DNA of 14,766 nt, taken from Bacteroidales bacterium UBA7009. Lineage in GTDB: Bacteria > Bacteroidota > Bacteroidia > Bacteroidales > Paludibacteraceae. The stretch covers positions 1,078-15,843 of the forward strand of contig DJXH01000002.1 in the NCBI GenBank assembly GCA_002449665.1. The letters run 5' to 3'. Within the stretch, counting starts at the first letter, position 1. Each line of letters starts with the position of its first letter. The translations under genes and the position numbers were made by a program. Below, in pieces: positions 1 to 6,134 of this stretch. Under the pieces are notes generated by a model. The model was not told where the DNA came from, made no database searches, and was given only the letters and a program-made list of their open reading frames with translations.

Positions 1-726
1 GCTATCCACTACACAATGGGTGGTATATGGGTTGACTATGAGTTGCAAACCAGCGTGAAAGGTCTATTCTGCATTGGAGAAGCCAACTTCTCTGACCACG
101 GAGCCAACCGTCTGGGTGCTTCGGCACTGATGCAAGGTCTGGCAGACGGCTATTTCGTACTGCCTTACACCATTCAAAACTACCTTGCTGACCAGATTGG
201 CGTACCGCGTATGTCCACCGACCGTCCAGAGTTCGCAGAGGCAGAGAAGGCTGTCAGCGACAAAATTAAGAAACTCATGTCGATACAAGGTAAGGAGTCG
301 GTTGATACCATTCACAAACGCCTTGGTCTTGTTATGTGGGACTTCGTAGGTATGGGTCGCACGGCAGAGAGCCTGCGTACAGCCATCAAGAAGATTGACG
401 AGATAAAGAAAGACTTCTGGAGTAATGTCTATATCCCCGGTACTGCCGACAGTCTGAACAACGAACTTGAGAAGGCACTGCGCCTTGCTGACTTCATTGA
501 AATAGGCCGTCTGATGGCAGTGGATGCCCTGAACCGTGAGGAGTCGTGCGGCGGACACTTCCGCGAGGAGTATCAGACTGAGGAAGGTGAGGCACTTCGT
601 CAAGACGACAAGTTCTCGTATGTGGCTTGCTGGAAGTACATGGGTGAGGACAAAGAGCCGGAACTCATCAAAGAACCACTCGACTACGAGTTCACCGAGC
701 GCAAGACGCGTAACTACAAGTCGTAA
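1..726 (+). CDS. sdhA: Succinate dehydrogenase/fumarate reductase flavoprotein subunit, C-terminal part
   Basis: The reading frame is open from base 1, so the gene is 5'-truncated by the window edge; 241 residues and a TAA stop remain. The product is the FAD-bearing subunit of the membrane complex that interconverts succinate and fumarate. In anaerobic Bacteroidales this is the terminal fumarate reductase of succinate fermentation. Visible are the end of the FAD domain, GEANFSDHGANRLGASALMQ, which includes the HGANRLG motif whose Arg (residue 37 of the fragment) matches the catalytic/substrate Arg of the family, and a C-terminal helical domain with HKRLGLVMWDFVGMGRT and EESCGGHFREEYQT. This pattern fits the Bacteroides/Bacillus-type (type B) subunit, usually encoded as cytochrome b - A - B. 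Here a strong terminator follows 12 bases after the stop and no iron-sulfur subunit gene is downstream. The sdhA/frdA naming is interchangeable here. Confidence 0.95.
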   Translation, partial: AIHYTMGGIWVDYELQTSVKGLFCIGEANFSDHGANRLGASALMQGLADGYFVLPYTIQNYLADQIGVPRMSTDRPEFAEAEKAVSDKIKKLMSIQGKESVDTIHKRLGLVMWDFVGMGRTAESLRTAIKKIDEIKKDFWSNVYIPGTADSLNNELEKALRLADFIEIGRLMAVDALNREESCGGHFREEYQTEEGEALRQDDKFSYVACWKYMGEDKEPELIKEPLDYEFTERKTRNYKS

Positions 727-738
727 AGACATTTATGC

Positions 739-776
739 ATTATGGGGACACAATCAGTTGTGTCCCCATAATTTTT
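739..776 (+). terminator. Rho-independent terminator of sdhA
   Basis: A perfect 15-bp stem (739-753 with 758-772), GC-rich in its middle (GGGGACAC/GTGTCCCC), closes on a TCAG tetraloop and runs into a T tract at 772-776. It lies 12 bases after the sdhA stop on the same strand, so transcription very probably ends here. Confidence 0.93.
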
Positions 777-840
777 ATGAAATATATGATTTCACGTTTC
801 AGCAAAAAGTTCAAATTAGTAAGACTCTCTTAGTATCTCG

Positions 841-890
841 TTTAATAGACAAAACCGAATATCCAAAGCGGAATGATATTGTCTATTAAA
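841..890. repeat. Perfect 12-bp inverted repeat upstream of the YdeI-like gene
   Basis: TTTAATAGACAA at 841-852 is mirrored exactly by TTGTCTATTAAA at 879-890, separated by 26 bases. There is no T tract after it, so it is not a typical terminator. It sits 22 bases before the ATG at 913. It could be an operator, an mRNA hairpin in the leader, or the ends of a tiny non-autonomous element. The rest of 777-912 shows no gene. Confidence 0.55.
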
Positions 891-912
891 AGTGCAACAA
901 GGCAGGAAAAAC

Positions 913-1257
913 ATGGAAATAACAAACTTATTGGAGTTTAGACATCGCAGTCAGTTGCGGGAGTGGCTGACGGAGCATCACTCAACAGCCAAAGAATGTT
1001 GGGTAACGATGTACCGCACGAAGACACCCCGCAACGATTGTATTCCCTATATAGAAGTTGTGGAAGAGGCTCTCTGTTTCGGTTGGATTGACAGCACAGT
1101 CAAACGTCTGCCGGACGGTCGCAATGCGCAACGTCTGTCACCTCGCCGCAAAAACAGCCACTGGACAGAGTTGAACAGACAACGCTGTACCTCACTTGAT
1201 GAGCGCGGTCTAATGACCGATGCAGGCAGAGCAGCGGTTTTAGCGAGTTTTGTATAA
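913..1257 (+). CDS. YdeI/OmpD-associated family protein, C-terminally truncated
   Basis: This is a 114-residue protein from ATG 913; a GTG at 892 in the same frame would add seven residues without family support. Residues 51-60 (EEALCFGWID) and the stretch around 74-88 (RLSPRRKN-HWTELN) are the hallmark of the YdeI/OmpD-associated family, whose molecular function is not well established. Full-length members known to me are about 190 residues and carry a further C-terminal helical region. Here a TAA arrives soon after the TDAGRAAV segment, so roughly the last third is missing. Only 17 bases separate the stop from the convergent gene's stop, so no remnant of the missing part can lie there. It is either a decaying gene or a short variant. 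Confidence 0.75.
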   Translation: MEITNLLEFRHRSQLREWLTEHHSTAKECWVTMYRTKTPRNDCIPYIEVVEEALCFGWIDSTVKRLPDGRNAQRLSPRRKNSHWTELNRQRCTSLDERGLMTDAGRAAVLASFV

Positions 1258-1274
1258 CTAATATAACTCCGTGG

Positions 1275-1976
1275 TTATAGCAATTTTACGGGGAAATCGA
1301 AATAGGTGTCGGGGAAGGGTTCGTCCCGCAGCGTAAAATGCCACCACTCGCTGTCAATCGGCTCAAAACCATGGCGTATCATTGCGTCGCGCAAAATAAG
1401 ACGGTTCTCCGACTGGCGATATAGTTTGCAGCGGTAGTCGGGGTGGCTCTCACTGCCAAACCAGTCGAACGGACTGCCCATATCAAGTTCTTTGCCTGTG
1501 GCGGCATCAATGAGAGTCAAATCGACGGTCGAGCCGCGCGAATGGGAGGAGCGGGCATAGATATACCCCTGCTCAAAAAGCACCGACTTGTCAACCATAG
1601 GATAAAAGACCGCTTTCATCGCCGTGTCCTGCACATTCTCCGCCCAACGGATAAAGTGATTAACAGCAGTCTGCGGACGGTACGCATCCCAAATCTTAAG
1701 TCTATAGCCTCTTGTTTTGAGTTCGTCGTTTACGGCTTTGAGTGAGTCGGCAGCCACACGGGTGATAAGAGCCACAGGCTGCCGGTAGCCGTCAATGCGC
1801 TCACCTACAAAGTTGTAAGTACTGTAATACCTGATTTCTAAAATCGCATCGGGTATAACGTCAGTAAGATTGACAAAAGCACTGCTGTCCTGTTCGGCAG
1901 GAACGGCGTTTTGCTTTTGGCAGGATAGTATTAGCAAAGGCATTAATACTACAAATAAAAATGATTTGTTTGTCAT
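1275..1976 (-). CDS. D-alanyl-D-alanine dipeptidase (VanX/M15D family), lipoprotein
   Basis: This is a zinc metallopeptidase predicted to hydrolyse D-Ala-D-Ala. I chose ATG 1976 (233 residues) because it opens directly on a lipoprotein signal peptide with a lipobox ending ILSC (Cys19); upstream in-frame codons add an unconvincing leader. The VanX signature is complete: a YRP Arg (Arg100), SSHSRGSTVD with zinc ligands His145 and Asp152, then EWWH with catalytic Glu210 and zinc ligand His213. The spacing matches VanX (His116/Asp123, Glu181/His184). The lipoprotein signal puts it in the periplasm or on a membrane face, which suits recycling of wall-derived dipeptides. No vanH/vanA-like ligase or two-component genes are nearby, so a glycopeptide-resistance role is not indicated. 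It converges with the YdeI-like gene and diverges from the gene at 2104. Confidence 0.92.
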   Translation of the reverse strand: MTNKSFLFVVLMPLLILSCQKQNAVPAEQDSSAFVNLTDVIPDAILEIRYYSTYNFVGERIDGYRQPVALITRVAADSLKAVNDELKTRGYRLKIWDAYRPQTAVNHFIRWAENVQDTAMKAVFYPMVDKSVLFEQGYIYARSSHSRGSTVDLTLIDAATGKELDMGSPFDWFGSESHPDYRCKLYRQSENRLILRDAMIRHGFEPIDSEWWHFTLRDEPFPDTYFDFPVKLL

Positions 1977-2016
1977 AGTGTTTATTATATTAAGAGTAAT
2001 TTGCATAAAAAGTTCG

Positions 2017-2024
2017 CAAAGGTA
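2017..2024 (-). promoter_or_regulatory. Putative Bacteroidota -7 element for the VanX-like gene
   Basis: The minus strand reads TACCTTTG here, a match to the Bacteroidota -7 consensus TAnnTTTG. It is 40 bases before the ATG at 1976. About 20 bases further upstream a TTGTG could serve as a weak -33 element. Inferred from consensus only. Confidence 0.55.
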
Positions 2025-2057
2025 GTAAAAGATTCTTAATTTTGCACAATTATTTTG

Positions 2058-2065
2058 TACCTTTG
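2058..2065 (+). promoter_or_regulatory. Putative Bacteroidota -7 element for the deacylase-like gene
   Basis: TACCTTTG matches TAnnTTTG and lies 38 bases before the ATG at 2104. No TTTG is seen at the ideal -33 distance; the nearest TTTG (2041-2044) is too close. It is arranged back to back with the TACCTTTG serving the opposite strand. Confidence 0.55.
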
Positions 2066-2103
2066 CACCCGATTTGCGAACCAATTGAGCAGAACAGACT
2101 ATT

Positions 2104-2685
2104 ATGACAGACTACAAAATCATATCCGAACGGCAGGAGCGGGTACTGCGGTACCTCACCGACCATAACATCCCCTTCACCACCTACAACCACCCCGAAG
2201 GGAAAACGATAGAAGAAGCCAAACGCTGGTGGCACAACGATGGCAGCGTCCACTGCAAGAACATCTTTATGCGCAACCACAAAGGCGACCAGCACTACCT
2301 CATCTGCTTCCCCTGCGATGACGATCTTGCCATTCACGACATAGAGCATTGGCTCAAAGACATCCTCGTTTCACAAGGCAAAAAAGCCCCCGGCAAACTA
2401 TCTTTCGCATCACCCGAACGTATGATGCGCTATCTCGGCTTGGAACCCGGGAGTGTCAGCCCCTTCGGACTTATCAACGACACAGAACATCACGTTATAC
2501 TCTTTCTTGACAGCAGGCTGAAAGATGCTCCGTCACTCAGTTTCCACCCCAACGACTGCCGAGGTACTGTAGTAATAAGCCAAGCAGCCTTCCAAGACTA
2601 CCTTACGCTCGTAGGAAACAAAGTGGAGTACATAAACACACAGGAAAACAATAATGCTCAACCGAAAGCGCAAATAGCAAATTGA
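2104..2685 (+). CDS. Prolyl-tRNA-synthetase-associated (YbaK/PrdX-type) aminoacyl-tRNA deacylase
   Basis: This 193-residue cytosolic protein is of the free-standing INS/YbaK editing-domain superfamily. The closest recognisable type is PrdX/ProXp-ala, which hydrolyses mischarged tRNA(Pro), typically Ala-tRNA(Pro), in trans. Features seen: an N-terminal helix and strand with NIPFTTYNHPEGKTIEEA, then VHCKNIFMRNHKG with the conserved catalytic-type Lys (Lys52), LSFASPERM, and the hallmark GSVSPFGLIND at 116-126. The C-terminal ~20 residues are polar and probably disordered. Length is close to the family norm of about 160-190 residues. The ATG follows a -7-like promoter by about 38 bases. The downstream small gene begins 33 bases after the stop, so the two are probably cotranscribed. 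Substrate specificity is inferred from the family. Confidence 0.9.
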   Translation: MTDYKIISERQERVLRYLTDHNIPFTTYNHPEGKTIEEAKRWWHNDGSVHCKNIFMRNHKGDQHYLICFPCDDDLAIHDIEHWLKDILVSQGKKAPGKLSFASPERMMRYLGLEPGSVSPFGLINDTEHHVILFLDSRLKDAPSLSFHPNDCRGTVVISQAAFQDYLTLVGNKVEYINTQENNNAQPKAQIAN

Positions 2686-2718
2686 TTAGCAAGATATTTT
2701 GTAATTAAAAATATCACA

Positions 2719-3054
2719 ATGACAGTCAAAGACATATTCGAGTTGCGGCGACAAGGCAAAACAGAGGAGGCTTACCTGCTGATACTTGAGCAATACAAGA
2801 ACTATCACGGACATTATACCACTATCTGTATGTTTTGGTGCGCAACGGATATGGCTAAACTACAGATAGAAAGAGGTAATTTTGCTGATGCTGCAAAGAT
2901 TCTCGCCAGTCTTATGCGCCTATACCCTAACCTTGAGGACGAGCAGCGTTCTGCCCATAGAGCCTTGATGAATATAGCCACGCTACTGTCTATAAACGAT
3001 GCAGAGCATTTCAAATTCGACACATTCAAACTCTGGTGGGACAAGTTCAAGTAG
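2719..3054 (+). CDS. Small TPR-like helical-repeat protein
   Basis: This is a 111-residue hypothetical protein without a signal peptide or membrane segment. The helical pattern RRQGKTEEAYLLILEQY (residues 10-26) and RGNFADAAKILASLMRLYPN (52-71) has the spacing of two tetratricopeptide-like helix pairs, the second with the classic YPN ending. Similar starts (MTVK-I-ELR--GK-EEAY) occur in cytosolic TPR proteins of Bacteroidota, which are often longer, so this copy may be a short form. It follows the deacylase-like gene by 33 bases on the same strand and probably shares its transcript. Such repeats usually bind other proteins; no partner can be named. Confidence 0.75.
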   Translation: MTVKDIFELRRQGKTEEAYLLILEQYKNYHGHYTTICMFWCATDMAKLQIERGNFADAAKILASLMRLYPNLEDEQRSAHRALMNIATLLSINDAEHFKFDTFKLWWDKFK

Positions 3055-3088
3055 TCTCAACTTGCCGAATTGTGAAAAAATTAACAGT

Positions 3089-3266
3089 CTAAAAGTGCAT
3101 TGCCAACCCAAGACCACTTGAGGATTTAAGCAAGGTATTGAAACCCGAACCAATGCCTAATACAGCCAAATCGGTATTATATTAATAGTAGCTCTGACAC
3201 GAGGATTCGACCTTGCCGTCGGGGATGAACTACCTCCGAATGCATGGATAGGAAGCATCAAACCCG
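3089..3266 (-). pseudogene. Probable decayed 3' remains of a small membrane-protein gene
   Basis: There is no intact gene between 3055 and 3266. Read on the minus strand beyond the stop of the ORF at 3267, protein-like stretches continue in shifted frames: GLMLPIHAFGG in one frame, then GIGSGFNTLLKSSSGLGLAM-HF ending at a TAG at 3089-3091 in another. Hydrophobic glycine-rich stretches that end in a G-G-A-HF-like tail resemble small Bacteroidales membrane proteins. Frames change at least twice and a TAA interrupts, which is what a decaying gene would look like. The ancestral family is not identified. Confidence 0.35.
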
Positions 3267-3530
3267 TTAGACATCCACACTGAACCCCACACTAAAAAGA
3301 CACCAACCAGTTATCCATAATGCGTTAGCTTCCCTATAATTGCGCCAACACTCAGCACGATACGCACCCGGATCCGTTTGCATACGCTCTTCCGTGACAG
3401 CCGTACCTATACCTACTTTGACACTATCGGGATGATATGTGTATAATTTTCCTGTCGCGCTGCGCCAAGATTGAGAATATACTATCTGTACCAAGCACAA
3501 AATGAATAGCAATAATAGTTTTCGTTTCAT
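3267..3530 (-). CDS. Chimeric 87-residue ORF: duplicated fibre-protein leader fused to a membrane-protein fragment
   Basis: Residues 1-43 (signal peptide MKRKLL-LFILCL-QIVYSQ, then SWRSATGKLYTYHPDSVKVG) are the same as the first 43 residues of the tail-fibre-like protein ending at 6135, with only two substitutions (Ser7 to Leu, Ala14 to Val). Weak similarity runs on to about residue 51. After that the sequence is unrelated: RMQTDPGAYRAECWRNYREA followed by a hydrophobic segment ITGWCLFSVGFSVDV that looks like one half of a membrane protein. The frame then stops, while protein-like sequence continues in other frames downstream. It is most simply a recombination scar, though it retains a complete export signal and could be expressed as a small exported peptide. 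Confidence 0.5.
   Translation of the reverse strand: MKRKLLLLFILCLVQIVYSQSWRSATGKLYTYHPDSVKVGIGTAVTEERMQTDPGAYRAECWRNYREANALWITGWCLFSVGFSVDV
3402..3530 (-). repeat. Direct repeat copy A (5' end of the fibre-like gene)
   Basis: These 129 bases match 6954-7082 at 126 positions (97.7 %), in the same orientation. The three differences are G/A at the 'tatc-ggatg' site, A/G at 'ctgt-ccaag' and A/G at 'atagc-ataat'. Similarity carries on a few bases past the start codon (AAAATCTAA-TAC-ATG on the minus strand). Confidence 0.95.
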
Positions 3531-3595
3531 AGTACTTAGATTTTTTTGTTAATGGATTAAATCATTTACATTGTCTATAATAACGTAGCATTACG

Positions 3596-5341
3596 CTATC
3601 TCTTTATGAATCTTGCCTGTCTTCGCTCGCCTGTTACTGTTACGGCTGACAAAACATATACGCCTGATGAAAAAGACGAGACATCAAGAGGTACTTCATA
3701 CCCTGCCGACGACAAAACATTTTCTTCTTTTGACAAACTCCGTTTCAGCATAACAGCACCGCTTATATCATATATTGTTATATCAGATAAAACTTCCGAT
3801 GTCGTTAGCGTTAAAATATCATCTACAGGATTAGGAGAAACGACAAATAGGTTCTTATCACCGCCTTTTATATCCTCATCATTATCTGTATATCCTTTGC
3901 GTTCCGGCGCAGAGATCGCCTCATCTATATCGGACACTGTACGTGTACCTCCACATGGTACATCGCGGATAAATATATGCACATTGCTGCCTTGTTTTAT
4001 GGTTACACCCGGAGTGAGACGTACCTGAGTGGCAGAAGACAAGTCGGCTCGCTCCGTATTTTGAAAAACAGAATTAGTTATCGTCAACTCGCCGCCTATG
4101 GCAAAATTCAACCAAGCAGGAGAATTGGCAGGCCAAATTAAGGTACGAGGAGTACAATAAGGGGCAGGTTTAATACCAAATATGGCAGACTGGTAATGCA
4201 TAAAGTTTGTTGTAGAATTAACTTGGATTGTATCAATATGATACCAACCATTTGCTATTGTATCATGCCATCCCCAATTGATATGATATATCGGTGAACT
4301 ACCTGTTTGATATCCGTCAACAACGAAAGCATGTCCATCTCCTCCCAATATATTACCATAGCCGCTATAATATACAGGTTGTCCGTTGTCTATATTTGAG
4401 CGTAACAAATTAGTCCAACCTTCTGTATTCCATTTATCTTTCTTCATTATACTAATCTTATCATAACCGAAATCCTTTAACAATTTTAGTGCGTTGTCAT
4501 CAGTAGCACCTGAACCATCGGCGCCATAGTCCATATCAAGTTTATACCCGCAATCTTTAAGGAATCCGGCTATCATATCCACCTCATCCATCGTTGTAAA
4601 ATTATCTATATATTCCGGCATTAGCGACCAATCATAAAAGTGTAACTGTTCGGTACTACCTCCAGGGGTAGTAGGAATATATGCTGCGTATGGCCAACGC
4701 CAATACCACATAATTTGAGCAACTGCCACTGCCACACAACCGACAGGTGCTCTATTACAGTTTTGTGGATTACTAACTGTCGGACAATATTTATTATAGA
4801 TTTTATTTGTTATACAAGAGCCACCACCTGATTGTCCCCAGTGAAGATTGCCCAACAATGGTCCCACGCTTGCAAACTCTGCACGCATATTTTGAATGTT
4901 TGAAGTAGTATCACGAATGAGACTCTGCCACCGACTATCTATCTGATACTTATTAGGATGAGTTTTTAGATAAAACAAATAATCTTCATAAGTACCATAT
5001 AGTTCCTTTGCTGCATTCGGAAGCGAATCATAAATAGGGCAATCGAAAGAAGGAATAAAGGCAAGAATAGGTGTCGCTTTAATATCACCTGACACCAACA
5101 CCCAACCCTCATCTATCGGTATAAACCACATATCAGCTTTACCTTTAGGAGAGATTTTATGTGGAATACGTTTGCTATTCACTGCCACATTTCTTACATT
5201 TTTGTACGTAATATTTTCAAAATCCGCTAATTTTAAATACGCGGAATAATTATCAGCTATCCTCATAGCCAAAGGCTCGGAAACATCCTGACTATATAAT
5301 ACTGTTGATATACACAGCAACAAAAACAATACTCTTCTCAT
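3596..5341 (-). CDS. Secreted C10-family (streptopain/interpain-type) cysteine protease with T9SS sorting domain
   Basis: The ATG at 5341 gives 581 residues; an in-frame TTG two codons earlier is less likely. Order of parts: signal peptide (1-18, ending LYSQ), a Spi-type inhibitory propeptide (about 20-150, with WFIPIDEGWVLVSGD and PILAFIPS), the C10 catalytic domain (about 160-390), a beta-rich linker, and a type IX secretion C-terminal domain (about 498-581: VSPNPVDD, ITIYDISGAVM, VSSFSSGVYVLS, ending RFIKR). The catalytic residues look intact: Cys202 in APVGCVAVAVAQIMWYW, His337 in GGDGHAFVVDGY, and Asn355/Trp356 in HINWGW. This predicts an active papain-like endopeptidase exported to the surface or medium. 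It starts 2 bases after the stop of the upstream lipoprotein gene, so translation is probably coupled. It is shorter than interpain A of Prevotella intermedia. Confidence 0.93.
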   Translation of the reverse strand: MRRVLFLLLCISTVLYSQDVSEPLAMRIADNYSAYLKLADFENITYKNVRNVAVNSKRIPHKISPKGKADMWFIPIDEGWVLVSGDIKATPILAFIPSFDCPIYDSLPNAAKELYGTYEDYLFYLKTHPNKYQIDSRWQSLIRDTTSNIQNMRAEFASVGPLLGNLHWGQSGGGSCITNKIYNKYCPTVSNPQNCNRAPVGCVAVAVAQIMWYWRWPYAAYIPTTPGGSTEQLHFYDWSLMPEYIDNFTTMDEVDMIAGFLKDCGYKLDMDYGADGSGATDDNALKLLKDFGYDKISIMKKDKWNTEGWTNLLRSNIDNGQPVYYSGYGNILGGDGHAFVVDGYQTGSSPIYHINWGWHDTIANGWYHIDTIQVNSTTNFMHYQSAIFGIKPAPYCTPRTLIWPANSPAWLNFAIGGELTITNSVFQNTERADLSSATQVRLTPGVTIKQGSNVHIFIRDVPCGGTRTVSDIDEAISAPERKGYTDNDEDIKGGDKNLFVVSPNPVDDILTLTTSEVLSDITIYDISGAVMLKRSLSKEENVLSSAGYEVPLDVSSFSSGVYVLSAVTVTGERRQARFIKR

Positions 5342-5343
5342 AA

Positions 5344-6123
5344 TCAATAATATCCTTCTAACAATTGCAGGATTTGTTCATCGCTTGCCGATGGCAGATG
5401 ATTCAAATCTCCGTTATTTATTACAGCTATAATTTGCTGCCGAAGTAGTTCCCATAATGCATCCATTTCCTCAACACGTTCGCATAAACAATATACAGTA
5501 TTGGAAAGAAACGGTGTACCTGACATAATCCGCCCTCCCATGAGAGTTTCAAAATATAGGAATTCATTATAGTAAGCTATTGTATCTATCCCTTTACTTT
5601 CATTATACTGCAATATCGGATATTTCGGATAATTCCCATCGGGATAAGAATATGCGACTAAATCAGCAATATAAATATATTTCTTCTTAAAAGAATTATT
5701 AGATACGTGAGGCATTGACCTGTCAAAAAAGACTTCGCCATTGTAATTATCCCAATTTACATCTGTCAAAAGAGTCTTACCATTATACGGATACCCCCCC
5801 CAAGACCAATCTATGAGATACCAGCCATCTACCAATTCAATGTAAGGTTTTCTGCCTTCTAACCCGGGGAAAGGGTAAGACCAATCCCTATGATTAAAAT
5901 TTTTATCATAAGAAGGACTACAATTATTACCTCGCATCAATACAAATTTTTCCCAATTTTTATAATCGTTTACTATTAAATTATTAACATATTCCGAGTT
6001 AGAAAATTTGACTAAAGTGACTTGGGATTTAGGTCCAAGAGAATAATTGGAGTTTTGCGATGAATCACAACTGACGAATATCATCAACACTCCTATAAAA
6101 AATAAAGATATTACGTTCTTCAT
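5344..6123 (-). CDS. Unrecognised lipoprotein encoded between the fibre protein and the C10 protease
   Basis: This is a 259-residue protein beginning with a lipoprotein signal peptide; the lipobox reads FVSC with the modified Cys at 19, so the mature protein is probably membrane-anchored. The mature part is rich in Tyr, Trp and Asn (for example DGWYLIDWSWGGYPYNG near residue 98), which suggests a beta-rich domain. A more helical C-terminus (MDALWELLRQQIIAVI) follows. I recognise no family. Its place 2 bases upstream of the protease ATG and 11 bases downstream of the fibre-protein stop shows operon membership. By analogy with Bacteroides and streptococcal C10 proteases, which are encoded beside dedicated inhibitors, it could restrain or anchor the protease. 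It is, however, larger than those inhibitors and shows no Spi-like signature that I can see, so the function remains a guess. Confidence 0.85.
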   Translation of the reverse strand: MKNVISLFFIGVLMIFVSCDSSQNSNYSLGPKSQVTLVKFSNSEYVNNLIVNDYKNWEKFVLMRGNNCSPSYDKNFNHRDWSYPFPGLEGRKPYIELVDGWYLIDWSWGGYPYNGKTLLTDVNWDNYNGEVFFDRSMPHVSNNSFKKKYIYIADLVAYSYPDGNYPKYPILQYNESKGIDTIAYYNEFLYFETLMGGRIMSGTPFLSNTVYCLCERVEEMDALWELLRQQIIAVINNGDLNHLPSASDEQILQLLEGYY

Positions 6124-6134
6124 TATTTCTCCTA

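Noticed and set aside
64..732. An open frame of 222 codons on the - strand opposite sdhA
   Set aside because: The + strand frame is an unmistakable flavoprotein and this one shows no family pattern.
1275..1976. VanX-type gene as a vancomycin-resistance determinant
   Set aside because: No D-Ala-D-Lac ligase, dehydrogenase or sensor genes are nearby, and such dipeptidases are widespread in Bacteroidota without resistance.
3055..3266. Possible tRNA or small RNA in the gap after the TPR-like gene
   Set aside because: No cloverleaf or strong hairpin with T tract could be drawn; protein-like remnants on the minus strand explain it better.
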